Shown here piece by piece: positions 1 to 10,791 of a stretch of DNA of 64,000 nt; positions within the stretch are counted from its first letter, which is position 1, and each line of letters opens with the position of its first letter. Source of the DNA: Nectonema munidae. Its lineage: Eukaryota; Nematomorpha; Nectonematoida; Nectonematidae. The notes below the pieces were generated by a model. That model had not been told where the DNA came from. It searched no databases and saw only the letters and a list, made by a program, of their open reading frames with translations. The position numbers were made by a program, and so were the translations under genes. The stretch is taken from contig JAUIRK010001056.1 in assembly GCA_030549495.1 (NCBI GenBank), forward strand, positions 1-64,000. The letters run 5' to 3'.

Positions 1-802
1 TCCCTGTTTACTTCCCTGTTTCTACTCGCCCCCTTTACACCAATCGCTCTCGATTAAATCATCTACTTTCAATCTTCGAATGCGAGATCTTCAACCTTTT
101 ACACGCCTGAACTACGATTACTAACAACATTAACTACCTCCTTCTCCATTTTACTACCATACATTTCTTTACCGATGCACAAAACATAATCCATGATCTC
201 TCTCTATCACACAACATCCCCATCCCCTCCTTTCAACTCGCCTCCTCTCTAATCAATCTTACAAAACATTTCCACGTACACCTATTCTGGTGCCCTGCTC
301 ACCTAAACATACCAGAAAACTTTCTCGTAGACTACGTAACCTCAAACTTACAACCAACTTCCCACATCCCTCTTATCAAACTCCCTACCTCTCAAAACCT
401 TTCAAACGCACATTCACTTATCCTCTCTAGAAGAATGGCAGATGTCCATATCTTCATCTTAAAATGCACTAATTTCCTCTTTACCATAGATCAGCACAAT
501 ACACATAACTTTCAAAAACAAAAAATTTACACCACCGCGTTCAACCATTCGTTGGCTATCAAGCCACTGCCGATGCAAAGCATATCTCTTCCGAATTAAA
601 GTTAGCGAAAATCCATACTTTCGGTTGCGACACAATAGAAGTTCCATACCATCTTCTAATTCGCTGCCTTTTTTTACTTAATAGATCTCCAACAGCCATC
701 TCAGATCTTCTGTTACACCCAACATTTTTAAAATCCCTAGCAACCCTTATTGATACTATTGAAACAACTCTCACTAACGTTAATAACCCTATGACAAACT
801 AA
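1..802 (+). mobile_element. LINE 3' fragment with RNase H domain
   Basis: Reading the + strand from about base 140 gives a degenerate RNase H domain: FFTDAQNII (the Asp-containing strand), then a helix-like stretch, then HLFWCPAHLNIPEN, which matches the WCPAHxGIPGNE signature of LINE-encoded RNase H. Further on, in other frames, comes CDTIEVPYHLLIRC, resembling the C-x-H-x-C motif that follows RNase H in I/R1/Tad-type LINEs. A leucine-rich tail then ends at a TAA at 800-802. The copy is out of frame in at least two places, so it is dead. Its 5' part lies outside the window. The clade is inferred from having RNase H downstream of RT; the RT itself is not visible. Confidence 0.6.
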
Positions 803-3525
803 TCTGCCTTTCCTTTTAATTTTTAGGATAATATCTGTAACTCCTCCCTATCTCTACCAACATCTCCATCCTCCTTACGTGAACATATCATCACACGCTC
901 GAAAGTGCTTTGAGATTGCTTTATAACACAATTATCTTTTTGAATTAAGAAATGCGGTTGATTTAAATTTTTTATTTTTAGAATGTTTTTTTCTGAATTA
1001 TTTTAAATTACTGTAAGCAAAATGAACACAATTTTTTCAAATTAACCAATAATGATGAAAAAGGTTGAAACTTTATCTTCAAAGCTTAATTTTTCAAGAA
1101 CTGTATTTATTATAAAGTTTCTATTTTTCCATGATTAGAAGTCTCTAATTCTAGCGTGAATTTTTTTTAAATTTTTTTAGCTTTAATAAATCAACTATAT
1201 AGGAAATAAAATTTAGTCCCCATTCAATGATCGTCCCAATAGGAGATTTTCCCTCATATTTTTACAATTTGCATTCTAACACTGGAAGATGAAATAATGG
1301 GTTTCTAATTGAAATAAAGAGTTTGATTTGTGCTTTTACGATTGTTTGATTCAATCCAGCATTATCTACACATGTTAACCCGTTAACGTTCAGAATAATA
1401 AGACAATTTGTATTAAATGCATTTGTAAACGTTGACGAATATTATAATTTATTGGAAATTCTAAAAAGAACCTTAAAAGATTCCCAGTTAAATTGTCATG
1501 CAAACATTCCGCGAGGGTGAATTTTCTGAGGGATGAACATTCCAACTATTACGAGATGCGAACCTGGCAGTTCCCATCTATATAATAATAATAATATCAA
1601 ATGTAGGTTTACGGAGGTGAAGTCTTAGATTTTAAAGGCATAGAAGTCCGAATTGAAGTTTAAATTAATTTTTTAAGTATTTTAAATAATGGAAAAATAG
1701 TTTAACTTTTGTAGCATATGAAATGACCCTTGTTTAGTCGAAGTTGGAAGTGTAGAGTTTGCGTTAAATTTATCAATCTTGTAAAGGTTAGCTGGAGTTG
1801 CATTTTTTAAGTACTTGATATTTTCTCCGACTTCACCACCCTTTTTTTTTTACCTAAAAGAAGGAATTTCTTTCCTTTTTCTATGAGTGTTTTTTTGTAT
1901 ATTAATGTGACAATAAATCAATTATGTTTTTAGGGCAACCGATCAAGGACTAAATTTTGTAACTATAGGATCTAAAATTGCTTCATCTTTGGTTCTGACT
2001 TATTTTTTCTCGAAACTATTATATAATCAAAAACGTTCTCTTTGTACTTTTGACGTTAAGGAAAAAATTGTTTGTCATTTTATATTATCTTATTGTAAAA
2101 AATGTTCTTTTGTATATCTCATTTATTTATACATTAAACTATGAACTTAATTTTTTCTATCAAAATTAAGAGGAAATTAAGTCTTTATGTACCAGTGTGT
2201 CCAACGAAATGAAAATCGTCCTCATGAAACAATTAGCCTTAAAAATTATGGTCCTGAACAATTAAAAAAGTCTTTATTCTGAAAAATAAAATAGGTCAAG
2301 CAAATCTTCTAATTAAAACTCTCAAATCAGACTATTTTTAATAGAACATTCTTATAAACTGTCTTGGCTGGGAGGCAAATCTTACTTGTTTACGCAAGTA
2401 TTTTTAGGATCTTATCTATATGGAATAAAACATATTTCAAGAAAGCTTTCAGCTTGTTTGCTTTCAGCCGCCTTCCATACAAAAATTTTCATTTTTTTTG
2501 TTTTTGATCAGTACACTCCTCACTCAATAGAATGCGCAAAATTGGATCCACAAAAAAAAACGCACTGTATACTTCAACGCACTCTAAGGAAATTGTGTAA
2601 AGGAAAGTTTTTTTCTAATTTTAATTGTAGTATGAACAATTGATTTATGATTTAAAATAGTTAGAAGTATTTAAATAATTTTTTAGGCGTGTGTAGCATA
2701 TGCATTTCTTTGTGTGTGTGTGTATGTTTACTCCTCATTACTGCAAAGCATTGAACCATTTTTACTGTACTTATTGAAACATCAATTTTAATTATCAAAG
2801 ATGAGTAGAATACTTCACAATATTTATACATTTCTTTGTTTATTTTTTCAACATTTGTTTTCATCAAGCATACGATTGGAAGACATAAAGTTGGCGCATT
2901 CTAAGCGAAAACGCGTTGTAAAGGAGGTATTATATTGAGGGAGCAGTTTATATTTTAGATTATTTGCTTTCATTATTAATTTAAAGAAAATCGGGGCAGG
3001 GAAGTAAACAAGTGCCGAAAGCTTCGATGATATTTTAAAATTTTAATTTTCTGTAAAATTAGATTAAGACAAGTTAATTTTTTTAAGTTAATGTTATTTT
3101 ATGATACTAAAGTGAAATATCCTTAAAAGTTACAGAGTAAGACTGATACTTGAAATAATAAAGAGAAAAATATATCCTTTCTGGCATTTGAAAACGAAAA
3201 TTCAAAAAATAGCATTGCTGTTGCCATCACTATATTTACTTTTTGACGGAAAATAGTATTTGTTTGGCTAATAAACCATTTTATCTCATCTATGTACCCC
3301 AAAAAGTTTAGTTTCTAATAGACCTTTTTCATAATCAATATTTTTATTTCCGATAGAATTTTCTTTTGTAATATTATTTTTAGATTAATATCCTGATTCA
3401 ATACCTAATCTTCTGATTTTGAAATGCTTTTCTATCTATTTACAACTTTGATAGGTTTGTGAGATAATTTTTTTAGTTTTAGAACTGCTTAATTAATACC
3501 TTTGCTCTTTAAGTTTCGCTAAAAT
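803..3525. other. AT-rich intergenic DNA
   Basis: No supported gene was found here. Short frames in this stretch have low-complexity composition and no recognisable motif. The region holds a short (TG)n tract at 2,711-2,724 and a small ATA-rich tract near 1,583. The ERAL1-like gene follows, so its promoter must lie at the right end, but no convincing TATA box or initiator could be singled out. Confidence 0.5.
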
Positions 3526-3558
3526 TGAAGTATTTTGTTCTTTCAAAAATTGTTTCGT

Positions 3559-4935
3559 ATGTTATATTTGAAGTGTGTTAGTAAAGAGCTTCACGCAATA
3601 TCTACTTTAAAGCATCATTGCCATCTTTCATCTCTGCAGAATGTGCGTAAAGTGGCTATACAGCCACGTTCTGATCCAAGCGAAGATATCAATAGTGAAG
3701 AAAATAAAATTCCAATAGAGAAACAAAAGTTTATTCGCTTAGCCGTTATAGGCGCTCCTAATTCCGGAAAATCCACCTTCATCAATTCTATCATTGGTTG
3801 GAAGCTGAACTCGATCTCTAAAAAAGTTCACACAACTCTGCACAATTCCGTTTGCACTTATCTCAAGGACGATGTTCAAGTAGCGTTAGTAGATACTCCT
3901 GGCTTGGTGACAACGTTAAAGGCTCGTAAACACAAAATTCCTCACAGTATTTTGAGTGAACCATGGAAAGCTGCGAAGGGGGCCGATTTGATTGCAGTTT
4001 TGGTGGATTGCTCTTTCAGGAGTAATTGTGAAGTCTTGCCGCCGACAGTCATATCTGCGTTGAACATGTATAGAGACTGTCCTACCGTTTTACTCTTAAA
4101 CAAGGTAGACCTGGTCCCCGAAAAGTCACTTCTACTAGAAACAATTTGCAAGTTATGTGGATACTGCGTTGATGGGCACAAACTTAATCCTACGAACATG
4201 ATGGATAACATAAAGAAGAGGAATCGTGTATCGGAGTTTCAAGGAATTGACGCATTAGTGAAAGAAACTTACGAAAAGTTGCACAAGAATGATCCAAAGC
4301 TCTATAAAAGAAGGAAAAATGAGGCGTCTATAAAAATTCCAGATCTTGTAAAAGATCGCTTAGAGTATCTTTCTCATTATCGAACTAAATATGCTGATAG
4401 CGAAAGTCATAAAAAGTACGATTCTCTCGTATTTTCAAATTACCAATCACTTGAAACGAAGATCGATGATGCTGTGAAAGAACTGCCAGCTATAAAAAAT
4501 GTATCAACGCATTCAAGCTGGCCCTTTTTTAAGGACGTTTTCTTAATTTCATCCATCAATTCTAACGGAATCGATGATGTCAGGGAATACATTTGTTCAC
4601 GAGCTGAGCTTAGGAAATGGGTCTATGATGAGGAATATGTAACGGATCAAAGTCCCAAGGAAATCATTGAAATGTGTATTCGAGAAAAATTGCTTGAAAC
4701 GCTGAAGTTTCAAATGCCCTACGTAATAAGTATATCTTCCAAATATAACATGGATGATAATGACTGCTTGCAAATTAATGCAACTCTGAATTGCCCAAAG
4801 AAAAATTTCGTCAAAATTCTAATTGGTCCATCTGGAAAAGACATTGCATCCTTGTCACGGCAAACTTCTCAAGACCTCATGAATATCTTTAAAAGAGACG
4901 TTAAATTGAATGTGGAAGTTACTTGCCTCAAATGA
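3559..4935 (+). CDS. ERAL1: Era-like GTPase, mitochondrial 12S rRNA chaperone (ERAL1-like)
   Basis: This 458-aa single-exon protein is an Era-family GTPase. Animal ERAL1 acts in the mitochondrial matrix, where it binds the 3' end of the small-subunit rRNA and is needed for small-subunit assembly. Visible motifs, numbered from ATG 3,559, are the P-loop GAPNSGKST (65-73), a switch-I Thr pair near 92-93, DTPG (112-115), NKVD (181-184), an ISS segment in the G5 position, and a C-terminal KH domain with the GPSG loop (423-426). The N-terminus is basic and rich in Leu, Ser and His with almost no acidic residues, as expected for a mitochondrial presequence. A TGA at 3,526-3,528 lies in frame upstream, so ATG 3,559 is the first possible ATG; a TTG at 3,535 is not a plausible start. 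Length is close to vertebrate ERAL1 (about 437 aa, from memory). An AATAAA follows at 4,953-4,958. The absence of introns could mean an old retrocopy, but the frame is intact and the motifs are conserved. Confidence 0.92.
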   Translation: MLYLKCVSKELHAISTLKHHCHLSSLQNVRKVAIQPRSDPSEDINSEENKIPIEKQKFIRLAVIGAPNSGKSTFINSIIGWKLNSISKKVHTTLHNSVCTYLKDDVQVALVDTPGLVTTLKARKHKIPHSILSEPWKAAKGADLIAVLVDCSFRSNCEVLPPTVISALNMYRDCPTVLLLNKVDLVPEKSLLLETICKLCGYCVDGHKLNPTNMMDNIKKRNRVSEFQGIDALVKETYEKLHKNDPKLYKRRKNEASIKIPDLVKDRLEYLSHYRTKYADSESHKKYDSLVFSNYQSLETKIDDAVKELPAIKNVSTHSSWPFFKDVFLISSINSNGIDDVREYICSRAELRKWVYDEEYVTDQSPKEIIEMCIREKLLETLKFQMPYVISISSKYNMDDNDCLQINATLNCPKKNFVKILIGPSGKDIASLSRQTSQDLMNIFKRDVKLNVEVTCLK

Positions 4936-4952
4936 TCACTGGTTGTATTTAA

Positions 4953-4958
4953 AATAAA
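4953..4958 (+). promoter_or_regulatory. Poly(A) signal of the ERAL1-like gene
   Basis: A canonical AATAAA lies 18 bases after the stop codon of the GTPase gene. The spacing implies a very short 3' UTR. Confidence 0.55.
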
Positions 4959-7084
4959 CTAATTTTACACCTCTCACTGGCTTGAATATTTTGCTTTCAT
5001 TCACCATGTCGTGTTTGTCACGCTACACTTTTTTTATATAAGAAACCCCATTTTCAGGCGTAGGCCTCAAGTGGCTTAGCATTCTTATTTTTTTAAATTA
5101 AAATTTCTATTTTTATTAAATTATATTGAAAATAATGAAATTACCTCAAGATGTGTCTCATTTCCTTGAAAAGGGAGAAATGAAGACGATATTACTATTC
5201 CAAAAGCAAGAGATGTATATAAGGCCTGGGGATTGCTTAGTAAGTTGCTTTTGACTTCTTGTGAGGCCTGAACCATTAGCAAATCGATTGATTATATAAA
5301 AAAAGGTGTACTTGACTTTTTCCGACCGAACATGCGATATTTATTGTTATGGTCCTATGACTCTATTTCGTACTAAATACACGTTTTCATTAAGAGGCGC
5401 ATATATTTTTTGCTCAATGTATTTTTTTATTTATATAAAGATAGTCATTAAAATGACTTTAAAGATCAAGACATTGTGATGATGAAGGCGTTGATAAATG
5501 CTCGAGAGTGAAGGAGAAAATAAAAATAGATAAATAAGAGATGAAAATCTCTGCCAAGCTCAAAAAGATCGAATGAAGTCGCTCCCCTCCCCTCAACCTT
5601 TGGAGCGGGCCGTTTTTTCCTAATTTTGAAACATCCCACGCTACCTTTTTAAGAAAACGTAAACTTGAATTTAACAAAAATATGGAAAAATTTGGTGATC
5701 AAGTTTTAATGACTCTTTTTATATAAAATAAATATTACCTTTTTGTATCGTAAATACTCGAGTATCTTCGGATTTTTATGAGATTCAGCCTAATTTAAAG
5801 ATCCTTTCACACACATTTTTTTTTAAAATTTACTAAAATTCCTATTTTTACTTTGCAGAGGAGCGAAATGAAAAAAAGTTAGCACACAGATCAAGATATT
5901 TAAATAAAGCAATTTATACAGCTGAAATATTTTTCTCCAAATAAAAACTGAATTAGGAAGTTGTTGTTGGCGGCATAGATTCAAAAATAAAGTTATTTCG
6001 ATGTAATCTGTCTCTCGAAAAAAGTTTTTCGATGAAAAGTTCAAGGGAGAATGAAAGTGTAATATGAAACGCAATATCCGAGTATATAAGGCATTTCTTC
6101 AAATGTTATTTCGGACAATTTAGGTCGCATGAATCTTGTTTAGCGCTTTTTCCATTTTAATTCTTAAACTTTAATTTTTCATCCATGTAGGCAATGAATT
6201 TTAAATATTAAAAACAACCGATTTATTTTACATTCCTCCACAACCTTTTGATGCATTCCCGCCTGTTCACTTTCACTTCAAATCATAATCTTGACAGTCA
6301 GTAAACTACTTCGGTGTACAGACTAAATGTCGACATGTAAGTGAATTTGCAATTGGACTCAGAAAAATTCTCTTTATTATTTTTCTAAGGTTATAATCTT
6401 TAGATGCGTTGCTTGATGGCCCTGGGGCTGCTCCTCCAGCTCTGAGAAAATTTCCGCCCCTTTCTCAGAAAAAATATTTTATATTGTTGTGTTATTTTCC
6501 AGTTTCAAATCCCTAGCTACAACGCCACTAGTTGAAGGTCCCTATTATGGACTAATAAATTGATAATAGTTCATTACTAATTTTAGATCCTTTAGCTGAC
6601 GCTAGTCTCTAGAAGCGTATCTTACTTTTAATTCTTATATAAAGCCACATAATTTACAGATTAATATTTATTTTTAATTTTTTAGACAACTACATTTCAA
6701 AAGTGTAGTTTTTATCTTTAATTAATAAAATTAGCAAATAATAGCAGTACGTATGTTGAACGCTTTCTCAACAAAAATATTAAAGGTAATAAAAATAATG
6801 TTTTTTCGAGCCTAATTGTCGGAGCCCAACTGGTATAATGTCGATAAGCAAAATATTGAAAAAATTAGTATGTTACACTCTTTTTTATAAGAAATTATCA
6901 AAGGTGGGCACAGTTAATCAAAATATTAAGATACCGTTTTTTGAAGTTTAACAGGAGTTATCTTTAAAGATTAATCTAAAAAATAAAAAGTTAGTTTTTC
7001 ATTTAAAAATTATTGACTTCTCTTTTATTATATTCAAAAAATTCATTTATTTAAGTTTTTATATCAGTGCTTACTCGAAGTAGG
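4959..7084. other. AT-rich intergenic DNA with a possible decayed hAT-like end
   Basis: No gene is supported. A GC-richer patch at about 6,410-6,535 reads on the minus strand as ACTAGTGGCGTTGTAGC, followed by GGGGCGG and a GGAGGAGCAGCCCC block. This resembles the degenerate end of a hAT-like MITE (compare the intact CAGTGGCGTAG end at 7,093). No target duplication was found for that patch. Confidence 0.35.
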
Positions 7085-7092
7085 GTTGGGAA

Positions 7093-7357
7093 CAGTGGCG
7101 TAGTCAGGACGGGGCCTGCGGTGCAATACGCCTCCATTTTTCGCTAGCCCCCCCCCCCCCCTCCAATTTAATTCTATAAAAATTTAAAGCTAACATAAAT
7201 CTATCTGAATTGATCAAGTGTTTATATTTTTTTGCAAAAATTCTAGAGGCTTCAAATATTTAAATAAAAATTTTGTTAACTTAAATTCGAATTTTTTTCA
7301 AAAAAATGCGCCTCTTTGTGCCACCCCATTTTTTTTAAATTTTTCACTACGCCACTG
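7093..7357. mobile_element. hAT-type MITE, 265 bp, with 8-bp target duplication
   Basis: The element starts CAGTGGCGTAGT and ends with its complement ACTACGCCACTG, giving 12-bp perfect terminal inverted repeats. It is flanked by a perfect 8-bp direct repeat, GTTGGGAA, at 7,085-7,092 and 7,358-7,365. An 8-bp target duplication and a CAGTGGCG-type end are hallmarks of the hAT superfamily. The interior is non-coding and has a long C-run near 7,150, so movement would need a transposase from elsewhere. Intact ends and a perfect duplication suggest a fairly young insertion. Confidence 0.88.
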
Positions 7358-7365
7358 GTTGGGAA

Positions 7366-7966
7366 TCAGAATTATTTATTGAAAAACGAAAATCAGACTC
7401 AGAACCAAACGTAGACGCAGAGAATTACAAAAATCAGATTGTGACCGTAATTGTTGGACATTTTAATCTGTGTAATCAATCTATTATAGATTATTGTACT
7501 TCTCCTGTAATTCTAGATGAAAGAAAATGCTAATTCTTTGTCATCTTTCATTAGCACTAGTAAAAAGGTTAGCTAGATCCAGTTACCAGCCTCTTGCCAT
7601 TTGTAACCCCGACACCTTTCTTCTTTCCACTACGATAAACCCTCGCTAGAAGCTTCATGATTTACATCAAAAGAACGAGCAGAAATTCGTGAAAAACTAG
7701 GAACTGAGTTCTACAGTACCACCCCTATCAAGGCAACACAATTAGATCATTTTTTCATTCCTACCGCCAAAAGTTGAGGACACCTCACCTTCAGTGTTTG
7801 ACAGCTGTGACGAACAATTACTGCAGTGGCTCTCTATCTTTTTACCACCACGTTTCGATCTCGTATCAAGCCTACTTTGCTCATAGTTCGATACAAGCGG
7901 CCCAATTGTGCCTTCTCAATGAAAACACCCCACGCTACCTTTACCTTATGTTGACAGTTTCTTCGC
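7366..7966. other. Intergenic DNA with an unexplained GC-richer island
   Basis: Bases about 7,560-7,960 are clearly less AT-rich than their surroundings and contain several short open stretches on both strands (for example one from 7,774 to 8,010 on +). None carries a motif I recognise. It could be the remnant of a mobile-element ORF or an unrecognised exon. Confidence 0.3.
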
Positions 7967-7970
7967 TTAA

Positions 7971-8100
7971 CCCATTTACGACCAATGTTCCTATTTTGGA
8001 ACATAAGTAATTTCATTTTCGTCTGCTTTTTTCAATGACTTTGAATATAAATCGTCTGCGTTTTTTTAGATATCGTCTGCTTTGCTTGGCCTTAAATGGG
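7971..8100. mobile_element. piggyBac-type MITE copy 1, 130 bp
   Basis: The element is bounded by TTAA on both sides (7,967-7,970 and 8,101-8,104). It begins CCCATTTACGACC and ends GGCCTTAAATGGG, which is inverted and near-complementary. TTAA targets with CCC...GGG ends are typical of piggyBac-superfamily MITEs. The interior holds three copies of CGTCTGC and the small palindrome GTTCCTATTTTGGAAC. There is no coding capacity. Confidence 0.8.
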
Positions 8101-8104
8101 TTAA

Positions 8105-8843
8105 TTAGAAAATAAATGATATACGCACACAAATATAATTTTATAACATATTTTTCACCAGATAAAAATTGAGATTTTAAGCGTTTTGGAATTTCGAAAT
8201 ATCATATCACATATTGTATTCTATCTATGAAATTAAAATTTATATTGAGTATTCCTTCATATCGCATATTTAACTTGTTTTATTAATAATGCATACATTT
8301 TTGACTGCTTTCAAAAAAGCATAACGCTATAATCAAAATTCCAAAGTAACAATAGTGAAAATGGAATAAAATCTAGTCGCATTTTTTAAAATGGGAAAGA
8401 ATATGCTTAATTTTTGTAAGCCCTTCTTTAGAATACGAAAGTGCGAGTTGCGTTTAAATATTTCAAATTTTTAAGAATGGTAAATCTGCTTATAACATTC
8501 AAACTTGATACCCATTGAAAATGACAGTTTTAGACAAGTGAAAGTTCTATTAAGGTTCTACTCCTTTGCATGTATACTAAATCGGGATGTTGTAGAGGGT
8601 TCGTTATAGACAGGTGACCGAAAGACAGATTTTACTGTATTGAGTCAAAGTCGGATATTTTTCTTCCCACTCCTAGCTCTAAATTTAACTTATCATTTAA
8701 ACAAAAAGAGAATAAAATTAACTCATACATTTGACAAGAAAACAAAGAACTTTTTTCCATTTCCTTTAGGTTAGAGCTGCTCATTTTGTTTTGAATGGAA
8801 CCTATAGCACGTTTTTTCCACGCACTCTCTATTCTTTATTTAC
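8105..8843. other. AT-rich DNA between two MITE copies
   Basis: No gene or repeat is recognised in this ~740-bp stretch between the two TTAA-flanked elements. Confidence 0.45.
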
Positions 8844-8847
8844 TTAA

Positions 8848-8977
8848 CCCATTTACGGCCAATGTTCCTATTTTGGAACATAAGTAATTTCATCTTCGTC
8901 TGCTTTTTTCAATGACTTTGAATATAAATCGTCTGCGTTTTTTTGGATATCGTCTGCTTTGCTTGGCCTTAAATGGG
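8848..8977. mobile_element. piggyBac-type MITE copy 2, 130 bp
   Basis: This copy has the same length and orientation as the one at 7,971-8,100 and differs at only about three positions. It is flanked by TTAA at 8,844-8,847 and 8,978-8,981. Its terminal repeat CCCATTTACGGCC pairs better with GGCCTTAAATGGG than does that of copy 1. It ends about 115 bp upstream of the VMA12-like start codon, so it may lie in that gene's promoter. Confidence 0.82.
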
Positions 8978-9092
8978 TTAATAGACCATTAGCAATGTTG
9001 TTCCTTCCACTAGGCCACTATTATCATAAATATATTTTTTATTTAAGCTGGAAAAATATAAATGTTATTATATTCAATTATAAACCTTTAAA

Positions 9093-9719
9093 ATGACGAC
9101 ATCTACAATAGAAATTAAGCTGCCCAAGAACAAACGGATAGAACAATTTTGCAGCTACATCTCACTAAATGGGTGCGCTTTGTGCAAAGAATCAGTAAAG
9201 CGACTGCACACTTCTTCACAGAAGATTGAAATTGGAATGATACTCGGTGCCTTCAAAGCGTATCAAAGATGTCACAGTGAAGATGAAAGCAGCAAATCGC
9301 TATTTCACCTTCATCGCATGCTCGAGCCATGCTGGGAAGAGTTAGATGTTAAACTCATAGAAAACAGTCCTCGTGAAAGCGTCGCCTTCATTCGACACAA
9401 AGAAAAGTTGGTGAATGAGCAGAAAGAGAGGGAGTACAAAGAAATGATCCAGAGTATTCTACCAGAAGAGTATAAATCGCACGTGCTTGGATGGAATCAG
9501 TCGCTAAAATGCGCGATGAATGACAGCATTCGAGTTTTTGACTCGTTCATTTGCGTCATTTGCGCTTTTTTCTTCGGCTACTTCTTTCCGCCATTTATCG
9601 TGAGAATTTCGAACCAAGTGCTGCAAATTTCGTTGGGCTTATTAGCTTCTTCAATGGTTGCTATGGCAGAAATTTACTTCATTTGTATCAAGTTGGGTAA
9701 GGAAGATAAAGACAAATAA
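9093..9719 (+). CDS. TMEM199: V-ATPase assembly factor, VMA12/TMEM199 family
   Basis: This 208-aa single-exon protein fits the Vma12 family of ER membrane factors that assemble the V0 sector of the vacuolar proton ATPase. The N-terminal ~145 residues are soluble and charged, with a Cys cluster at 20-31 and an EREYKEMI segment at 112-119 resembling the conserved stretch just before the membrane part in Vma12 proteins. Two hydrophobic helices follow (about 151-170 and 176-199), joined by a short loop, with a charged cytosolic tail GKEDKDK. Length and topology match human TMEM199, which I recall as 208 aa. ATG 9,093 is preceded by an A-rich AAA context, is the first ATG of the frame, and the frame is intact. 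The poly(A) hexamer AATAAA (9,715-9,720) overlaps the TAA stop. The assignment rests on topology and a short motif, so it is less certain than the GTPase. Confidence 0.78.
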   Translation: MTTSTIEIKLPKNKRIEQFCSYISLNGCALCKESVKRLHTSSQKIEIGMILGAFKAYQRCHSEDESSKSLFHLHRMLEPCWEELDVKLIENSPRESVAFIRHKEKLVNEQKEREYKEMIQSILPEEYKSHVLGWNQSLKCAMNDSIRVFDSFICVICAFFFGYFFPPFIVRISNQVLQISLGLLASSMVAMAEIYFICIKLGKEDKDK

Positions 9720-9785
9720 AAAATTTCTGTTTTTTCCTATTTTTTTTAAATCTAAGACAAAATTGAATATTTTGTATTGGCATTT

Positions 9786-9827
9786 ATTATTCCGATTTTT
9801 AAGAAGTTAATTAAAAATCGGAATAAT
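9786..9827. repeat. Perfect 15-bp hairpin downstream of the VMA12-like gene
   Basis: The arm ATTATTCCGATTTTT (9,786-9,800) is exactly complementary to 9,813-9,827, with a 12-base loop. It sits about 67 bp after the stop codon. It could be a tiny transposon remnant or an RNA stem in a longer 3' UTR. No function can be read from it. Confidence 0.6.
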
Positions 9828-10567
9828 CAATTTAACAGCAAAATAGAAAGATTTTTCAAGGACTTGTAAAAAAAAAAAGGTACAATTGAGTCGCTTAGTT
9901 CGAACTACGAATAAAGCGCATAATATTATCAAAAAGTAATGTATCAAGGCGTGTAAAATTATTCGTGCTTTCTCTCTTCAATTTTTGATTATAATGCCGA
10001 AAAATCTTTCTCAATTTTATATTTTACTTAATCTAGTATTAAATAAAATATTCTTCATTTCTAAAATACATTACGTGCTATCATTCATGTAAAGAAGAAC
10101 CAGTTATCGAAAAACAAAGCACAGTTTTCAGAGATGAAAGTTGTATAACTATAATTGATCCACCTAAAAAATTTACTAAGTGTTCCTATGATCTAGTTAG
10201 CTCCCCACAATATGGCGCCATATGGTAGGCATAACCAGTTTTTGAAGCTAAGGAGGAATTTTGTACCGAAGCGAACAGACTCGCACTGATTTGTTTGCTT
10301 CTCTGAGTACGACCTGTATATCATATCATTTGCTCATCGATTGAATAATGGGAACCAAAAAGCCCAAACTTTTCTTCTTTGCATGAAGTTATATTATCTG
10401 GGAAAAAATATAACATGTTATATTTTCAAAATCAGAAATAAGACTGGCAACAGAAGAAACACGGACATCCTGGAAAATCTTGCAATATTTCCTAAATCAT
10501 GATTTTCTTCCAAGGTTTTTGATTTAACCTCTACGAACATTTTTCAGGTACCACCGCTAAGTCGCAG
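9828..10567. other. AT-rich intergenic DNA
   Basis: No gene was found. The stretch contains the perfect 14-bp palindrome ATATGGCGCCATAT at 10,210-10,223 in a GC-richer patch, which is listed among the findings. Confidence 0.45.
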
Positions 10568-10791
10568 TCATATCATCAAAGTATTCTTCATCAATATTTC
10601 TTTGCCAGTTTCTTCATGAATTTCTGGAGGAATAACAGTGCAAAGCTGTTTTACATCATCAACCTTTGCATCCCTTATTTGAGACGCGATTTTATTTTCC
10701 CCTTCTTTTTTCCTAAAATATTCAATATTTTTACAAAATCTTCGTGCGATCCCACTAAATAATTGATTGCGAATCTGATATCATTTATTTT
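10568..10791 (-). pseudogene. Small broken coding remnant, family not recognised
   Basis: Two consecutive minus-strand reading stretches look protein-like. One runs from about 10,791 to a TAA at 10,675-10,677 and contains FAINYLVGSHEDFVKILN. The other overlaps it in a different frame, runs to a TGA at 10,568-10,570, and contains KIASQIRDAKVDDVKQLC followed by TVIPPEIHEETGKE. Both are richer in charged residues and better balanced than random AT-rich translation, which suggests one former coding region split by a frameshift near 10,690. I do not recognise the family. Alternatives are a host gene exon, a processed pseudogene or a DNA-transposon fragment. Confidence 0.35.

Noticed and set aside
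2386-2867. Small frames at 2,386-2,643 (+) and 2,661-2,867 (-)
   Set aside because: Composition is AT-driven, there are no motifs, and one crosses a TG microsatellite.
3535-3558. TTG start adding eight residues to the ERAL1-like protein
   Set aside because: A nuclear eukaryotic gene is expected to start at ATG; the first in-frame ATG after the upstream stop is at 3,559.
5459-6074. Minus-strand frames at 5,459-5,677 and 5,823-6,074
   Set aside because: They are hydrophobic, Phe/Leu/Ile-rich translations of AT-rich DNA without family similarity.
7150-7163. C-run as a regulatory element
   Set aside because: It lies inside the hAT-type MITE, where such runs are common and unstable.
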